Of a stretch of DNA of 64,000 nucleotides, positions 31,931 through 44,280 are shown one piece after another. The notes below the pieces were generated by a model. That model worked only from the letters and a program-made list of their open reading frames with translations. It did not search any database and was not told where the DNA came from. The translations under genes were made by a program, and so were the position numbers. Each line of letters starts with the position of its first letter. The first letter of the stretch is position 1. Source of the stretch: Dama dama (Eukaryota; Chordata; Mammalia; Artiodactyla; Cervidae); assembly GCF_033118175.1 (NCBI RefSeq), contig NC_083696.1, positions 36,751,001 through 36,815,000 on the forward strand, in the 5' to 3' direction.

Positions 31931-32538
31931 CACTAAGCTTTTGATGGCTGAGGCATCCACTTCAAAGACATCCACCTCAAATAAACACATTGCCAGTTCT
32001 GCAACTAGATAAAGAGTCAGACTGCTCCACCTATGAGGTTCCCCATTTTAGAAAGCTCTGGTTGACCTAGATAATGGGCCATTTGACTGCTTCCTTTCTG
32101 CTTCCCATGCTTTAATTCCTACTCTTACTTTTTAGGTTCAGCAATGAAGGGTAAAGCTTTGAAACCCTAAGCACTCCATCCTGATATAGACAGAACCCTA
32201 GGTGTACACCCTCTTTCTCTCTCTTTACCCAAGACCTCACTCTGGCCCCAAATGTGCTATGCACCTGCCAGGACTGGCAAGCAATATGCCTTGTTCTTTC
32301 AAAGTTCCCTCATTGGTGTTGCTGAAGGTGTCTTGCAATCATAGTGTGAACCACAAGGGCTAGTCCAGGAGCAACATCAGCTCTGGTCTGAGAAATGTCC
32401 ATGAGAGCTCATCGCAAGTAGTTCAGGCCCAATGAATGCCCCAAGGCATTTCTAGACAATCCCATTACCATCGATAGGCTGAGACTGACAACAAACACAC
32501 CCACTGGAACCTTAAACTAAGAGTGATTTGAAGAGAGT
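31931..32538. other. unassigned sequence
   Basis: No recognised gene or repeat. Confidence 0.45.
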
Positions 32539-32624
32539 TGATGGCTTTAATCTGAAATGCAGTACTTGGATGCAGTCTCAAAAAAGACAGAATGATCTCT
32601 ATTTGATTCCAAGGCAAACGATTC

Positions 32625-33302
32625 AATATCACGGTAATCCAAGTCTATGCCCCAACCAGTAGTGCTGAAGAGGCTGAAGTTGAACGGTTCTATGAAGACC
32701 TACAAGACCTTCTAGAATTAACACCCCCAAAAGATGTCCTTTTCATTATAGGGGACTGGAATGCAAAAGTAGGAAGTCAAGAAACACCTGGAGTAACAGA
32801 CAAATTTGGCATTGGAGTACAGAATGAATCAGGGCAAAGGCTAACAGAGTTCTGCCAAGAGAATGCACTGGTCATAACAAACACCCTCTTCCAACAACGC
32901 AAGAGGAGACTCTACACATGGACATCACCAGATGGTCAACACCAAAATCAGATTGATTATATCCTTTGCAGCCAAAGATGGAGAAACTCTATATAGTCAG
33001 CAAAAACAAGACTGGAAACTGACTGTGGCTCAGGTCATGAACTCCTTATTGCCAAATTCAGACTTAAATTGAAGAAAGTAGGGAAAACCACTAGACCATT
33101 CAGGTATGACCTAAATCAAACTCCTAACAATTATACAGTGAAAGTGAGAAATAGATTTAAGGGACTAGATCTGATAGACAGAGTGCCTGATGAACTATGG
33201 ATGGAGGGTCATGACTTTGTACAGAAGACAGGAAGCAAGACCATCCCCAGAAAAAGAAATGTAAAAAAGCAAAATGGCTGTCTGAGGAGGCCTTGCAAAT
33301 AG
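32625..33302 (+). pseudogene. BovB endonuclease domain remnant
   Basis: In the frame of 33069-33302 the upstream part reads VIQVYAPTSSAEEAEVERFY, DVLFIIGDWNAKVGSQETPG, RRLYTWTSPDGQHQNQIDYI and, after a stop, GSGHELLIAKFRLKLKK. The GDWNAKVG, TW.S and QIDYI elements are the conserved APE-type endonuclease motifs. A TAG stop at 32994-32996 interrupts the domain, and indels before 33300 break the frame. An intact domain would nick the target DNA; this one is inactive. Confidence 0.88.
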
Positions 33303-33379
33303 CTGTGACAAGAAGAGAAGCCAAAAGCAAAGGACAAAAGGAAAGCTATTCCCATTTGAATGCAGAGTTCCAAAGAATA

Positions 33380-35130
33380 GCAAGGAGAGATAAGAAAGCC
33401 TTCTTCAGTGATTAGTGCAAAGAGACAGAGGAAAACAATAGACTGAGAAAGACTAGAGAACTCTTCAAGAAAATTAGAGATACCAAGAGAACATTTCCTG
33501 CAAAGATGGGCTCAGTAAAGGACAGAAATGGTATGGATCTAACAGAGGCAGAAGATATAAAGAAGAGGTGGCAAGAATACACAGAAAAACTGTACAAAAA
33601 AGAACTTCACGACCCAGATAATCATGATGGTGTGATCACTCACCTAGAGCCAGACATCCTGGAATGTGAAGTCAAGTGGACCTTAGGAAGCATCACTAAG
33701 AACAAAGCTAGTGGAGATGATGGAATTCCAGTTGAGCTATTTCAAATCCTGAAAGATGATGCTGTGAAGGTGCTGCACTCAATATGCCAGCAAATTTGGA
33801 AAACTCAACAGTGGCCACAGGAATGGAAAAGATCAGTTTTCATTCCAATCCCTAAGAAAGGCAATGCCAAAGAATGTTCAAATTACTGCACAATTGCACT
33901 CATCTCACATGCTAGCAAAGTAATGCTCAGAATTCTCCAAGCCAGGCTTCAACAATATGTAAACCATGAACTTCCAGATGTTCAAGCTGGTTTTAGAAAA
34001 GGCAGAGGAACCAGAGATCAAATTGCCAACATCCACTGGATTAATGAAAAAGCAAGAGAGTTCCAGAAAAACATCTATTTCTGCTTTATTGACTATGCCA
34101 AAGCCTTTGACTGTGTGGATCACAATAAACTGTGGAAAATTCTTCAAGAGATGGGAATACCAGACCACCTGACCTGACTCTTGAGATATCTGTATGCAGG
34201 TCAGGAAACAACAGTTAGAACTGGACGTGGAACAACAGACTGATTCCAAATAGGGAAAGGAGTAGGTCAAGGCTGTATATTGTCACCCTGCTTATTTAAC
34301 TCATATTTAGAGTACATCATGAGAAACGCTGGGCTGGAAGAGCACAAGCTGGAATCAAGATTGCTGGGAGAAATATCAATAACCTCAGATATGCAGATGA
34401 CACCACCCTTATGGCAGAGAGTGAAGCAGAACTAAAAACCCTCTTGATGAAAGTGAAAGTGGAGAGCGAAAAAGTTGACTTAAAGCTCAACATTCAGAAA
34501 ACAAAGATCATGCCATCTGATCCCATCACTTCATGGGAAATAGATGGGGAAACAGTGGAAACAGTGTCAGACTTTATTTTTTGGGGTTCCAAAATCACTG
34601 CATATGGTGATTGCAGCCATGAAATTAAAAAACGCTTACTCCTTGGAAGGAAACTTATGACCAACCTAGACAGCATATTATAAAGCAGAGACATTACTTT
34701 ACCAACAAAGGTCCATCTTATCAAGGCTATGGTTTTTCCAGTAGTTGTGTTTGGATATGAGAGTTGGCCTACAAAGAAAGCTGAGAGCCAAAGAATTGAT
34801 GCTTTTGAAGTGTGATGTTGGAGAAGACTCTTGAGTCCCTGGACTGCAAGGAGCTCAAACTAGTCCATCCTAAAGGAAATTAGTCCTGAATTTCCATTGG
34901 AAGGACTGATGTTGAAGATGAAACTCCAATACTTTAGCCACCTGATGCAAAGAGCTGACTCACTGGAAAAGACCCTGATGCTGGGAAAGATTGAAGGCAG
35001 GAAGAAAAGGGGACAACAGAGGATGAGATGGTTGGATGGCATCACCGACTCAATGCACATGAGTGGAGTAAACTCCAGGAGTTGGTGATGGACAGAGAGG
35101 CCTGGCATGCTGCAGTACATGGGGTCGCAA
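33380..35130 (+). pseudogene. BovB reverse transcriptase remnant
   Basis: The best frame (33506-34177, 223 codons) includes MDLTEAEDIKKRWQEYTEKL, SVFIPIPKKGNAKECSNY, GFRKGRGTRDQIANIHW and FCFIDYAKAFDCVDHNKLWK (motif A). It stops at TGA 34175-34177, where family members have TGC (HLTCLL). The catalytic RYADDTTLMAES reads in another frame near 34384-34422 because of a 1-bp loss near 34340. The C-terminal VESEKVDLKLNIQKTKI block follows. Confidence 0.9.
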
Positions 35131-35185
35131 AGAGTCAGACACAACTGAGCGACTGGACTGAACTGAACTGAACTGATGGCTTTAA

Positions 35186-37142
35186 AGCTTTCCAAGAAGG
35201 GTGGTGAATCTTCCTTCATGTTGCTTCTTCAAGAATATCTGTTTACCACCCTTAGGTCCTGTGACTACATTCAAGAGGTCAAGAGATGGAGAGATGAGTA
35301 ACTGCCCCCCTTCAGTTTTCCTAGTGGGAAGAGAGATATAATTTTCTGAGCCTAGTGGAACAAATAAGTCTGAGCTCTTTCCTATCAAACATTTATGATG
35401 GTATCGTATTGTGAAGTTCCATTTTCAGATAGCAGCCTAACATTGTGGATTCATATATCCCTTGCCGTCCTGCATATCTCCATTAAGAATGACTGCAACT
35501 AGAATGTGTGCTTAAATGTGTGTGCTTGTGTGTGTTTTCATGACAAATTCCAAAAGAATTACTTGTCACCCATCAGTCTTTTAACTATACCCACAAACAG
35601 AAGTAATAATTTATTTCAGTCATGCCATCAACCTATCACTGTGAATGTATGCATGTTTTATTTTTAAATGCAACATTTTTATTTCTTCTTTCCAGGCTAG
35701 TGAGATCATGTACTTGAGGGGAAAAGAAAGACAAATTTCTTTTGGGTAAGATCATAGTGAGGGTAATTGGCTGTGAAAATAATCAACAAAAACAAATTTA
35801 TACTTCAATCAATAAACTCATTAAATTAAAAAAATTTTGTGAACTTGTGTATACTCAAAGCATGGTTGGATACCTTGTCAACAAAGCTTTATTCCAGGAC
35901 AGTGAAGCAAAATCCTCTGAGTTTTGAGAGAGAAAAAAAAAAAAGATCTAAGAATTAATAATGTAAAATTGGACTGCCAAATGAAGGACTCTAATGATTA
36001 TGTTATTGAAGAACAGATAATGGTAAGTGGGTTGGGAGGGCAGATATTAAGAGAGAGAACGTGATGAGTGTGGTGGGCGGGTCAGATGAGAGAGGTTGGG
36101 AGGAATGGGCATTGAGTGTTCTGAGCCTTGGGAACCCCGATCACCACAATAACTTCCTCCTTTCCTTGATAAACAGTGAACTTGAGTGATCTACTCCACT
36201 ACCATTGTTACATCCCTCAGGAGCAAGAGGTTCATATGGGTTAAATAATGAGGTATCAGCCAGAGGTGTAGAGCTAAGGGTTCATGGACTGCATTCCAAA
36301 GTAGGACCAACCAGAGGATCAGGTACACTGGCATGGTGGGCATTGCTTCTTGTGACAGTCATCTCAGCTGGATCTCTGCTCTGGAACCAAGAGCAAAATC
36401 ATCTCTGGATATTAGAACTCAGAGTGGTCTGATCTCCACTGTATTTGGCACCTAGTTTTCCATAAGCAAACCCCCTTTTACTTGTGAGAATCAGAAAAAC
36501 CTCTGGAAACTGTTAATATAACCTGGGTCTAGTTTTGCAGGTGCCAAAAAATTGTCTTTTTAAAAAATTCATTAAATTCTTTACCCCATTACTAGTGATC
36601 ATGTGCATTTCAATTCTAGTCCTTCAAAAGGTGAAAAAGACTAACTTTCAGGAAGTAGAAGAAATATCAGCGTTTTCAAACAATTTGTCTTTGATGGAAT
36701 AGGTGGAAGTCAGATGACCTGATTGGTGCATCTGAAGAGGATTTGAAGAATCTTCAAACTCGGAACTTTGTTCACCTGTCTATATTGAGGTCAACAGCTT
36801 GAAAGAGTCTATTTTCCCTGATTCATAAAAAATAAGTTGTCTTTCAGCTTAGAAAATACATTTTATTTTAAAAAAGAAAGATTTTTTGAGCTCGTGAGAA
36901 CGTAGAAAACTTTGAAGACTGACATCATTTGTGAAATTATTGGAGTGACCCTTGTTCCTAAATAAGGTCTCTGTTTTGAGATGATCTTTTCTGAGGAATG
37001 TTTTAAAAATACTATTGAATACCTTAAGCATAATCTTGCTTTCTCTTAGCCAAAAAAGAACATAGAAAATTCTTAACTGAAACTGTTAAGTCTACATTAA
37101 GCCAGTAAAACTTTTACCATAGCAAAAGACACAGTACATTAT
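35186..37142. other. unassigned 2-kb block
   Basis: No confident repeat, gene or RNA. An A-rich run lies at 35930-35945. Short frames (for example 36205-36432) have no recognised domain. Confidence 0.45.
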
Positions 37143-37680
37143 CTTGCCATAATACTGTATTAGGGTTCTTATGGAGGCTGAGAAGTCCCAGTAATTTGTA
37201 TACAAGCTTAAGATCTGGGAAAACTGGTAGTACTGTTCAAGTGCCAAGTCCAAAGGCCTGAGAACCAGGAGAACTGATGGTGTAATTTCTGGTCCAGGTC
37301 TGAAGACCTGAACCAGAAGCACTAACATGTGAACTCCAGTTTGAAGGCAGAAGATGGAAGTCCCAGCTAAGTCAGGGAGATAGAGACACAGAGAGACAGA
37401 GACAGAAACCAACGGAGATAGAGAGACACACAGAGAGAGACAGAGAAGTGAGCAGATTCTTCTTCTCCACATTTTTGTTGTAGTCAAGCCATCAGTGGAT
37501 TAGAAGATGCCCAGAAACACTGAGGAGGGGGGGGGGCATTGGCTTTTCTCAGTCTCCTGATTCAGGTGGTCATCTTACCCAGCAACACTTTCACAGACAT
37601 AGACAGAAATAGTGTTTACTCAAATATCTTTGCACTCCATGAACCAGCCAAGAAAATACAAAAAATCAGCCATCACAAAA
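37143..37680 (+). mobile_element. old mammalian interspersed repeat with internal GA-rich tract
   Basis: Phrases match, in order, an old mammalian repeat I remember but cannot name: tattagggttct, tatggaggctgagaagtccc, ggcctgagaaccaggagaac, ctcctgattcaggtggtc, actttcacagacatagacag, caaatatctttgcactccat. A purine-rich GAGACA tract lies at 37376-37448. Confidence 0.5.
37376..37448 (+). repeat. GA/GACA-rich microsatellite-like tract
   Basis: Imperfect agagacagagaca units within the old repeat. It explains the serine- and valine-rich chance frame on the minus strand. Confidence 0.75.
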
Positions 37681-37929
37681 ACCTTCAGAGATTGTTTTCC
37701 AAACACCTTTCTTTGTTTTTGAATCTATTACGTGTGCCCACAGCTAAAATTGTCATGTAGTTCTACAAAACTTGCTCCAAAAAGCAAACAAACCAAAGTG
37801 CCTCTACTACATAAACACCATCTCATACTTACAAGAAGCAACTACTCTCTCTCTCTTCTTCTTCTTTTTTTTTTTTTAGCTATTTCCCTTGGTATCTATC
37901 TTGATATTTCTAAATAACATGATTTTATT
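37681..37929. other. short unassigned spacer with poly-T
   Basis: A CTT-rich and T-rich run at about 37845-37878. Nothing else recognised. Confidence 0.5.
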
Positions 37930-38068
37930 GCTGTGCTGTGCTAATTTGCTTTGGTTGTGTCCAAGTCTTTGCAACCTCATGGACTGTAGCCTGCCAGTCT
38001 TCTCTGTCCATGGGATTCTCCAGGCAAGAATACTGGAGTGGGTTGCCATGTCTTTCTCCAAAGGATTT
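37930..38068 (-). mobile_element. Bov-tA SINE, 5'-truncated
   Basis: Antisense tail and middle only (ttgctttggttgtgtccaag to ccatgtctttctcc). The flanks gattttattgct and gatttcatttgct suggest an approximate target duplication. Confidence 0.88.
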
Positions 38069-38515
38069 CATTTGCTACTTTTTTCCCATGAATGTTCACT
38101 ATGGAAAGATAATTTAACTTTCATTTACATACTCAATCCATGCATATTTACACTTTTCATAGTCTAACCCTCTGAGTAGATTTATATCATAACTTTGGTT
38201 AGGTTGATATGTATGACTATATGCATTATTAATCATGTACTCTGGCGTAAGTCATGCTACATACTAAAATATCTTCTCCTTTCTTGCAAGACTTAGTTCT
38301 TTTTGGAGAAAATTATTCCTTTGTTTTGCTGTTGTCATAGTTTCCTCTGTACTTATAACTGCACCCCTACTCACTACTACCCTCCCCCTGTATCGTCTAT
38401 CAATTTTCCCTACTTGACAACAACCCCCTGACGTCAAGACCGATGGCATCGATGGCTGTCCAGCTGTCACCGCAGGATCTATTTTCATTACCACCTTGGG
38501 AATTCTCTCCCCCTC
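38069..38515. other. unassigned sequence
   Basis: No recognised feature. Confidence 0.45.
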
Positions 38516-38527
38516 TCTGTTCTAGTG

Positions 38528-38688
38528 AGCTTCCCAGGTGGCGCTAGTGGTAAAGTTCCCCTGGAGGAGGACACAGCAATTCATCCTAGTATTCCTGCCT
38601 GGAGAATCCCATGGACAGAGGAGCCTGGCAGGCTATAGTCCATGGGGCACAAAAAGTAGGACATGACTGAAATGACTTAGCAGCATGC
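38528..38688 (+). mobile_element. Bov-tA SINE lacking its B-box
   Basis: The head agcttcccaggtggcgctag runs directly into ttcccctggaggaggacaca. About 60 bp that normally hold the Pol III B-box are gone. TSDs tctgttctagtg (38516-38527) and tctattctagtg (38689-38700), one mismatch. The deletion could predate or postdate insertion. Confidence 0.93.
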
Positions 38689-38850
38689 TCTATTCTAGTG
38701 TAGTCCCCTTATCTTGGTAAACCAATCTTTCTATCTTTTCATTTATTACATTGTTTTAATAAAGTACCACTTCTAGTAACTCAGTGAGAAAGGAAATATA
38801 GGAGTTTTTTTTAGAGGTTTTTGTATTTGAAAATGTCTCTCTTATCAGAT

Positions 38851-39061
38851 ATCATCCCAGGTGGCTCAGTGGTAAAGAGTCCCTGCCAATGTTATAAACA
38901 AAGGAGATGAAAGTTCCATCCCTGAGTCAGGATGATCCCCTTGTGCAGGATATGGCAACATGCTCTAGTATTCTTGCCTGGAAAATTCCATGGACTGAAG
39001 AGCCTGGTGGGCTACAGTTCATTGGGTTGCAAAGAGTCAGTCACAGCTGAGCACACACACA
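38851..39061 (+). mobile_element. Bov-tA SINE, diverged
   Basis: Head atcatcccaggtggctcagt, B-box-like agttccatccc, tail gtcagtcacagctgagcaca. More substitutions than the neighbours. Confidence 0.9.
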
Positions 39062-40374
39062 TAATCCCATTTCTGTTACTTTCTGTTTTGGGAGGGAGGA
39101 GAAATAAAAGTTCAAGTTCAATCTGCAATCTCTATCATCAGTTTTTAGAGACAGAATTTTCTTTCTTTTCTTCAACAAAACTATCATTTTTTTCCCACAA
39201 TGCAGGAGGCAAAGGAGAAGTTTTTGTTTCACATTTTTGCCCAGTTAACTAATGATAGTTTTTATTTAAATTTTTTCTTAATTCTTCTAAGACATTGCTA
39301 TAGCCCTTGTTTGTTTTGTTTTTTAACTACTATATTATCAAATTTAAAAATGCAGCTTCAAAATGGGCAAAACTGAAAATTATTTGAGTGCTTGGAATTT
39401 TAACATCTGTGGTAATCTGAAAATTATACTAACGTCTCCCAATATATATAGTTTTATTACTGGAGAATTTCTCTCATCTATGACTAAAGCAATAATAATG
39501 CAGGTAGCTATGAAAAGCAATGATAATATTGAAAAGAAATTGATTTGAAATACAATTCCTGTATAAGGAAGACCTGTCTATTAATGAGACAACTTCCTAC
39601 TCTAATTGACCAAAGGACACGATGACCACAACTAATGAAAATATGTATTTTTCCTCTAATAGCTTTATGCATGTTCCCAGAGTATCATTTTGTTCAATAT
39701 TTAAAAGAAGGCTAATGTGCAAATGATGCAATAATGGATGTAACAAAAAATGCCTGATTTTCCCAAACATTACTAAACCAGGACAGTTCATTATCTTTAT
39801 TTTAGAGCTACTCCTGTTTTTATGGAGCACCACTTATCACATAAAAATTATATGACGGACAAAGATTCCTAAGAAGAGCCTCTTTGTAGCCCTGAAAGCT
39901 CTTTGATCTAGTAGGATAATTGTTCTTAGGATTGAAATGCATAACCATTACATAGTGAAGGACAATGTTTTGAGCTCTTCTGGTTGATGGAACATGTTTC
40001 AATCTGTTGAACTCACCTTCAGTTGAAGTATTTTAACTCATACCAATGGTAGATATTACCTTTCTTAGCGTCCACAGAGTTAGAAATCTTTTGTTAGGGA
40101 CACCTCTATTGTAAACACACTCTGAACATATAGTGTTGAAAAGCATTGTTAAGAATAGAAAATTGAAAGACAGACCTAAACACAAAGATAAACCACTTAC
40201 GGCTCTGAAGTGGGCTAGGGAAGGAGATATCTGTGGGTATCACAAACTTTGAGTCCCAAGAAAACCAGAAGGGGCCCCAGAATTCCTCTCTTACAGTGTG
40301 AAGACCTTTTCTTCCCCCCAAAGAGCCACAAGAGACAAGAGTACAGAACCAGCTTAATATCCTCAAGGTCTAGA
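39062..40374. other. unassigned 1.3-kb block
   Basis: No confident repeat or gene. Short overlapping frames at 40106-40412 have no motif. Confidence 0.45.
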
Positions 40375-40463
40375 CATGTTGCCACAAATGGCAGGATGAT
40401 CTTCTTTCTCATGGCTGAATATTATTTCATTATATGTATATATGTGTATATATATATATATGA
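40375..40463 (-). mobile_element. L1 fragment with TA repeat, left part
   Basis: Antisense L1 phrase (tggctgaatattatttcatt) followed by an expanded TA/TATG run (40432-40462). The fragment continues after the inserted SINE. Confidence 0.65.
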
Positions 40464-40691
40464 CAGGCTTCCCAGATGGGGCTAGTGGTAAAGAACTCAC
40501 CTGCCAAAGCAGGCGAATGCAGACAGAAGAGACATGGGTTTAGTCCCTGACTCAGGAAGATTCCCTGGAGGAGGACATGGCCACCCACTCCAATATTCTT
40601 GCCTCGAGAATCCCGTGGACAGAGAAGCCTGGTGGGCTATGGTGCCTGGGGTCACAAAGAGTCGGACACAACTGAGCTACTTAGCACCTGC
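40464..40691 (+). mobile_element. Bov-tA SINE inserted in L1
   Basis: Head aggcttcccagatggggcta, B-box-like gggtttagtccc, tail gagtcggacacaactgagct. It splits the L1 fragment next to its TA repeat. Confidence 0.93.
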
Positions 40692-40765
40692 ACCACACCC
40701 CGACGTATACGACATCTTTATGCATTCATCTGCTGATGCACTCTTAGGCTGTTTTTTATAGAGGA
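40692..40765 (-). mobile_element. L1 fragment, right part
   Basis: Continues the antisense L1: tatgcattcatctgctgatg and ggctgtttttta correspond to the usual cattcatctgttgatggaca region. Confidence 0.6.
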
Positions 40766-41254
40766 GTATAACTGCTCAAAGTCCCTTTTTCTGTTTTGTT
40801 AATTAGTATCTCCTTCCTATATAGTGAGAAAACTTTGTAATTGCAAGCTTTAAGTGTGATTGATGATTACCATTAATACACAGAAAGTTTCCAAATACTG
40901 CTGAATTAAGTGTCATTTAACACCTAGAAATATTTTAGGTCAATTACAATTTGCTGAACAAGAGAATCAGCATGCTGCTCATGAAGCTTTATTCTAAACC
41001 AGAGAGTAATTCAAAAATTGCTTTTGAGAACAGTAAAAGTATCTTCTATCTGCATAACTTTCCCAAAAGGGGCAAGTTTAGGCAAATGGCCAGGAGATTT
41101 TATTTTCAAAGAACAATAAAGAAATGTCAATAATTTAATATATGATTTCACTGACTTTTAAAACTATTTTATTGTAAGAACAAATCATCAACACAGAATG
41201 CCTTTCCAAACAAAGTATAGCCTAATGAGTTGTTAAAAGGTCTTTTTGTAGCCA
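40766..41254. other. unassigned sequence
   Basis: No recognised feature. Confidence 0.45.
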
Positions 41255-41430
41255 TGACCCAGGGGAAGATTTATGGCCCATTTCCATCGCAATCCCTGTT
41301 CTTTTCCTTTTCCCAAAGTAACTGCTATACTGACTTTCATAGAACTCACATAAATGTCCATTTCTAGAGACTATAGTTTAATTTTACTCGTTTGTTTTTT
41401 AAGTTCATATTTTATATCAGTTTTAATCCA
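41255..41430 (-). mobile_element. old L1 (L1M-type) fragment
   Basis: Antisense phrases near ttcccaaagtaactgctata, ctgactttcatagaactcac and ttttactcgtttgttttt resemble ancient L1 3' UTRs. Low certainty. Confidence 0.45.
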
Positions 41431-41603
41431 TAGATTTCCCTTCCAATTCTCTGTTGTTCTTATAGTCTATCTATTAAGGAATCTGGAACATTTGCCCTAT
41501 GGACTATCCTACACTCTTGATTCTACGAGTACTGCTTACTCGTAGCACAGTTCTATCCTTTCTATTTTCTACAAATTAGCAGCTGAACCCAGAGACTTGA
41601 TCA

Positions 41604-41819
41604 GAAAGTGAAAGTGTTAGTTGCTCAGTTGTGTCCGACTCTTTGCAGCCCTGTAGACTGTAGCCTGCGAGGCTCCTCTGTCCACGGAATTCTCCAGGCC
41701 AGAACACTGAAGTGGGTTGCCATTCCCTTCTTCAGGGCATCGTCCCAATCCAGGGTTTGACCCCGGGTCTCCTGCATTGCAGGAAGATTCTTTACTGTCT
41801 GAGCCACCAGGGAAGCCCA
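41604..41819 (-). mobile_element. Bov-tA SINE
   Basis: Antisense full-length copy with a gaaagtgaaagtgttagttg left end and ctgagccaccagggaagccc right end. An uncorrupted B-box antisense is replaced by gggtttgacccc. Confidence 0.93.
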
Positions 41820-42364
41820 GACTCAGGTTCAAATCCTTTGGCAAAACTGTGTGATGTTCTACACATTTATCAGGAGGCACCTTTCTGATTGTCTTTCTTT
41901 TTGTGCTCTTAGCAGCTGTTGACTCTTATTGTCTTGATCCAGTCACTCACCGGTGGCTGCAAATACATTGTTCTTTTTCATTTATTAGATAAAATGCTTT
42001 TATCCAGAGATGCTTCCCCTCTTCTACTATGTGGTTACCCAGTGGTATATTTTGTACAGAGAAACGAGGTTAAATGCTTGATTCTTACCCTGGAAATATT
42101 TGTTCAGCGATGGTATTGTGAGAGTAGACAAAAATGATTTACAATTCATGAAATTTTAATATTCAAGAATAAAAACATGATTCCATATTTTTATGAAACA
42201 AAAAAACCTGTAGAGATTTCATATTCCTATAAGGTAATTTTTCTCTAACTAATAATCTTATACTAAAGCACATACTGAGAGAAAACTGTCCATGCTGTAA
42301 GAATGCAGATCAGTAAGTGTTCACAAGTGGTACACACCATGTTATCAGAAACCAGATAAAAAAA
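41820..42364. other. unassigned sequence
   Basis: No recognised feature. Confidence 0.45.
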
Positions 42365-42620
42365 CAGAACAGTGTCAGTACCCAGAACTTCCCCCTCTCA
42401 TCCTCTTCCAGTCACAACTGTCCCCAAGGATAACCTCTCAGCCAACAGCAAATTGTCCTGTTTTAATGCTTGATGGGAGGACTCATACATTACATACTGT
42501 GCTGTATCTGGGTTCTTTTGCTCATGATTATGCTTACAATAGTCACTGTACTGTTTATCCATTATTCTGTTGATAGGATGTGTGTTGTTTCCAGTTTGGA
42601 ATGGTTTGATGATGATTTTT
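42365..42620 (-). mobile_element. old L1 (L1M-type) fragment
   Basis: Antisense phrases in order: gtacccagaacttccccct, ttccagtcacaactgtcccc, gctgtatctgggttctttt, ttatccattattctgttgat, gtttccagtttggaatgg. These match the ancient L1 3' UTR pattern. Confidence 0.6.
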
Positions 42621-42659
42621 TTTAGGGCATGCCTTTTCAAAAAAATTATTTCTTTAAAA

Positions 42660-42897
42660 AATTTTTATTTTATTTATTTATTTTTTTGGGTATCTTTTCT
42701 TTTTATTTATTTATTTATTTATTTTTTATTATTAGTTGGAGGCTAATTACTTCACAACATTTCAGTGGGTTTTGTCATACATTGATATGAATCAGCCATA
42801 GATTTACACGTATTCCCCATCCCGATCCCCCCTCCCACCTCCCTCTCCACCCGATTCCTCTGGGTCTTCCCAGTGCACCAGGCCCGAGCACTTGTAT
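42660..42897 (-). mobile_element. L1 3' end, short ruminant copy
   Basis: A T/ATTT-rich tail antisense, then ttggaggctaattacttcac, tgatatgaatcagccataga, cccatcccgatcccccctcc and gtgcaccaggcccgagcact. The same 3' UTR type occurs at 3.0, 46.2 and 55.3 kb. Confidence 0.85.
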
Positions 42898-43029
42898 AAT
42901 AGCTTTAATTTTTAATGAAGTATAATAGTATAATGCAAAAAGGCAAAATGGTGGTTTGAGGAGGCCTTACAAATAGTTGAGAAAGGAAGAGAAGCTAAAG
43001 GCAAAGGAGAAGAGGAAAGATATACCCAT

Positions 43030-44280
43030 TTGAATACAGGGTTCCAAAGAATAGCAAGGAGAGATAAGAGACCCTTCTTCAGTGATCAGTGCAAAGAAAT
43101 AGAGGAAAAGAACAGAATGGGAGAGACTAGAGATCTCTTCAAGAAAATTAGCGATGCCAAGGAAACATTTCATGCAAAGACGAGCACAGTAAAGCATAGA
43201 AGTGGTATGGACCTAACAGAAGCAGAAGATATTAAGAAGAGGTGGCAAGAATACACAGAAGAACTGTACAAAAAAGATCTTCATGACCCAGATAATCACG
43301 ATGGTGTGATCACTCACCTAGAGCCAGATATCCTGGGATGCAAAGTCAAGTGGGCCTTAGGAAGCATCACTACGAACAAAGCTAATGGAGGTGATGGAAT
43401 TTCAGTTGAACTATTTCAAACCCTAAAAGATGATGCTGTTAAAGTGCCTCACTCAATATGCCAGCCAATCTGGAAGACTCAGCAGTGGCCACAGGACTGG
43501 AAAAGGTCAGTTTTCATTCCAATCCCAAAGAAAGGCAATGCTAAAGGATGTTCAAACTACTACACAAATGCACTCATCTCACACGCTAGAAAAATAATGC
43601 TCCAAGCCGGGCTTCAACAGTACATGAACCATGAACTTCCAGATGTTCAAGCTGGATTTAGAAACAGCAAAAGACCCAGAGATCAAGTTGCCAACATCCA
43701 TTGAATTATTGAAAAGCAAGAGAGTTCCAGAAAAACATATATATCTGCTTTATTGACTATGCCAAAGCCTTTGACTGCAGGGATCACAATAAACTGTGGA
43801 AAAGTATGAAAGAGACGGGCATACCAGACCACCTGCCCTGCCTCTTGAGATATCTGTATGCAGGTCAGGAAGCAACGTTTAGAACCAGACATGGAACAAC
43901 ATACTGGTTCCAAATTGGGAAAGGAGTACATCAAGGCTATATATTGTCATTCTGCTTATTTAACTTATATGCAGAGTACATCATGGGAAATGCCAGGCTG
44001 GATGAAGCACAAGTTGGAATCAAGATTGCCAGGAGAAATATCAAAACCTCAGATATGCAGATGACACCATCCTTATGGCAGAAATCAAAGAACTAAAGAG
44101 TCTCTTGATGAAAGTGAAAGAGGATAGTGAAAAAGCTGGCTTAAAACTCAACGTTCAAAAAGCAAAGATCATGGCATCTGGTCCCATCACTTCATGGCAA
44201 ATAGATGGGGAAACAATGGAAACAGTGAGAGACTTTATTTTGGGGGGCTTCAAAATCACTGCAGCTGGTAGCTACAGCCA
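43030..44280 (+). pseudogene. BovB reverse transcriptase remnant
   Basis: The frame at 43030-43704 (224 codons) carries RSGMDLTEAEDIKKRWQEYT, SVFIPIPKKGNAKGCSNY and ELPDVQAGFRNSK. Motif A follows in a shifted frame near 43745-43790 (the IDYAKAFD region, next residues altered to CRD). GVHQGYILSFCLFNLYAEYI follows at about 43926-43985. The YADD block at about 44050 is frameshifted. The C-terminal part continues beyond the L1 at 46304. Inactive. Confidence 0.87.

Larger units (their letters stand above)
32551..35173 (+). mobile_element. BovB LINE, longest uninterrupted copy in the window (2.6 kb)
   Basis: It covers most of the endonuclease, the whole RT region and the 3' end with its aactgaactgaactga tail. 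Full-length BovB is about 3.2 kb, so the 5' end is truncated. TSDs tgatggctttaa at 32539-32550 and 35174-35185 are exact, though their first bases merge with the tail repeat at the right end. Confidence 0.97.

Noticed and set aside
32994..32996. Possible selenocysteine or readthrough at BovB stops
   Set aside because: This stop is TAG, and other lesions including frameshifts follow; ordinary pseudogene decay explains it.
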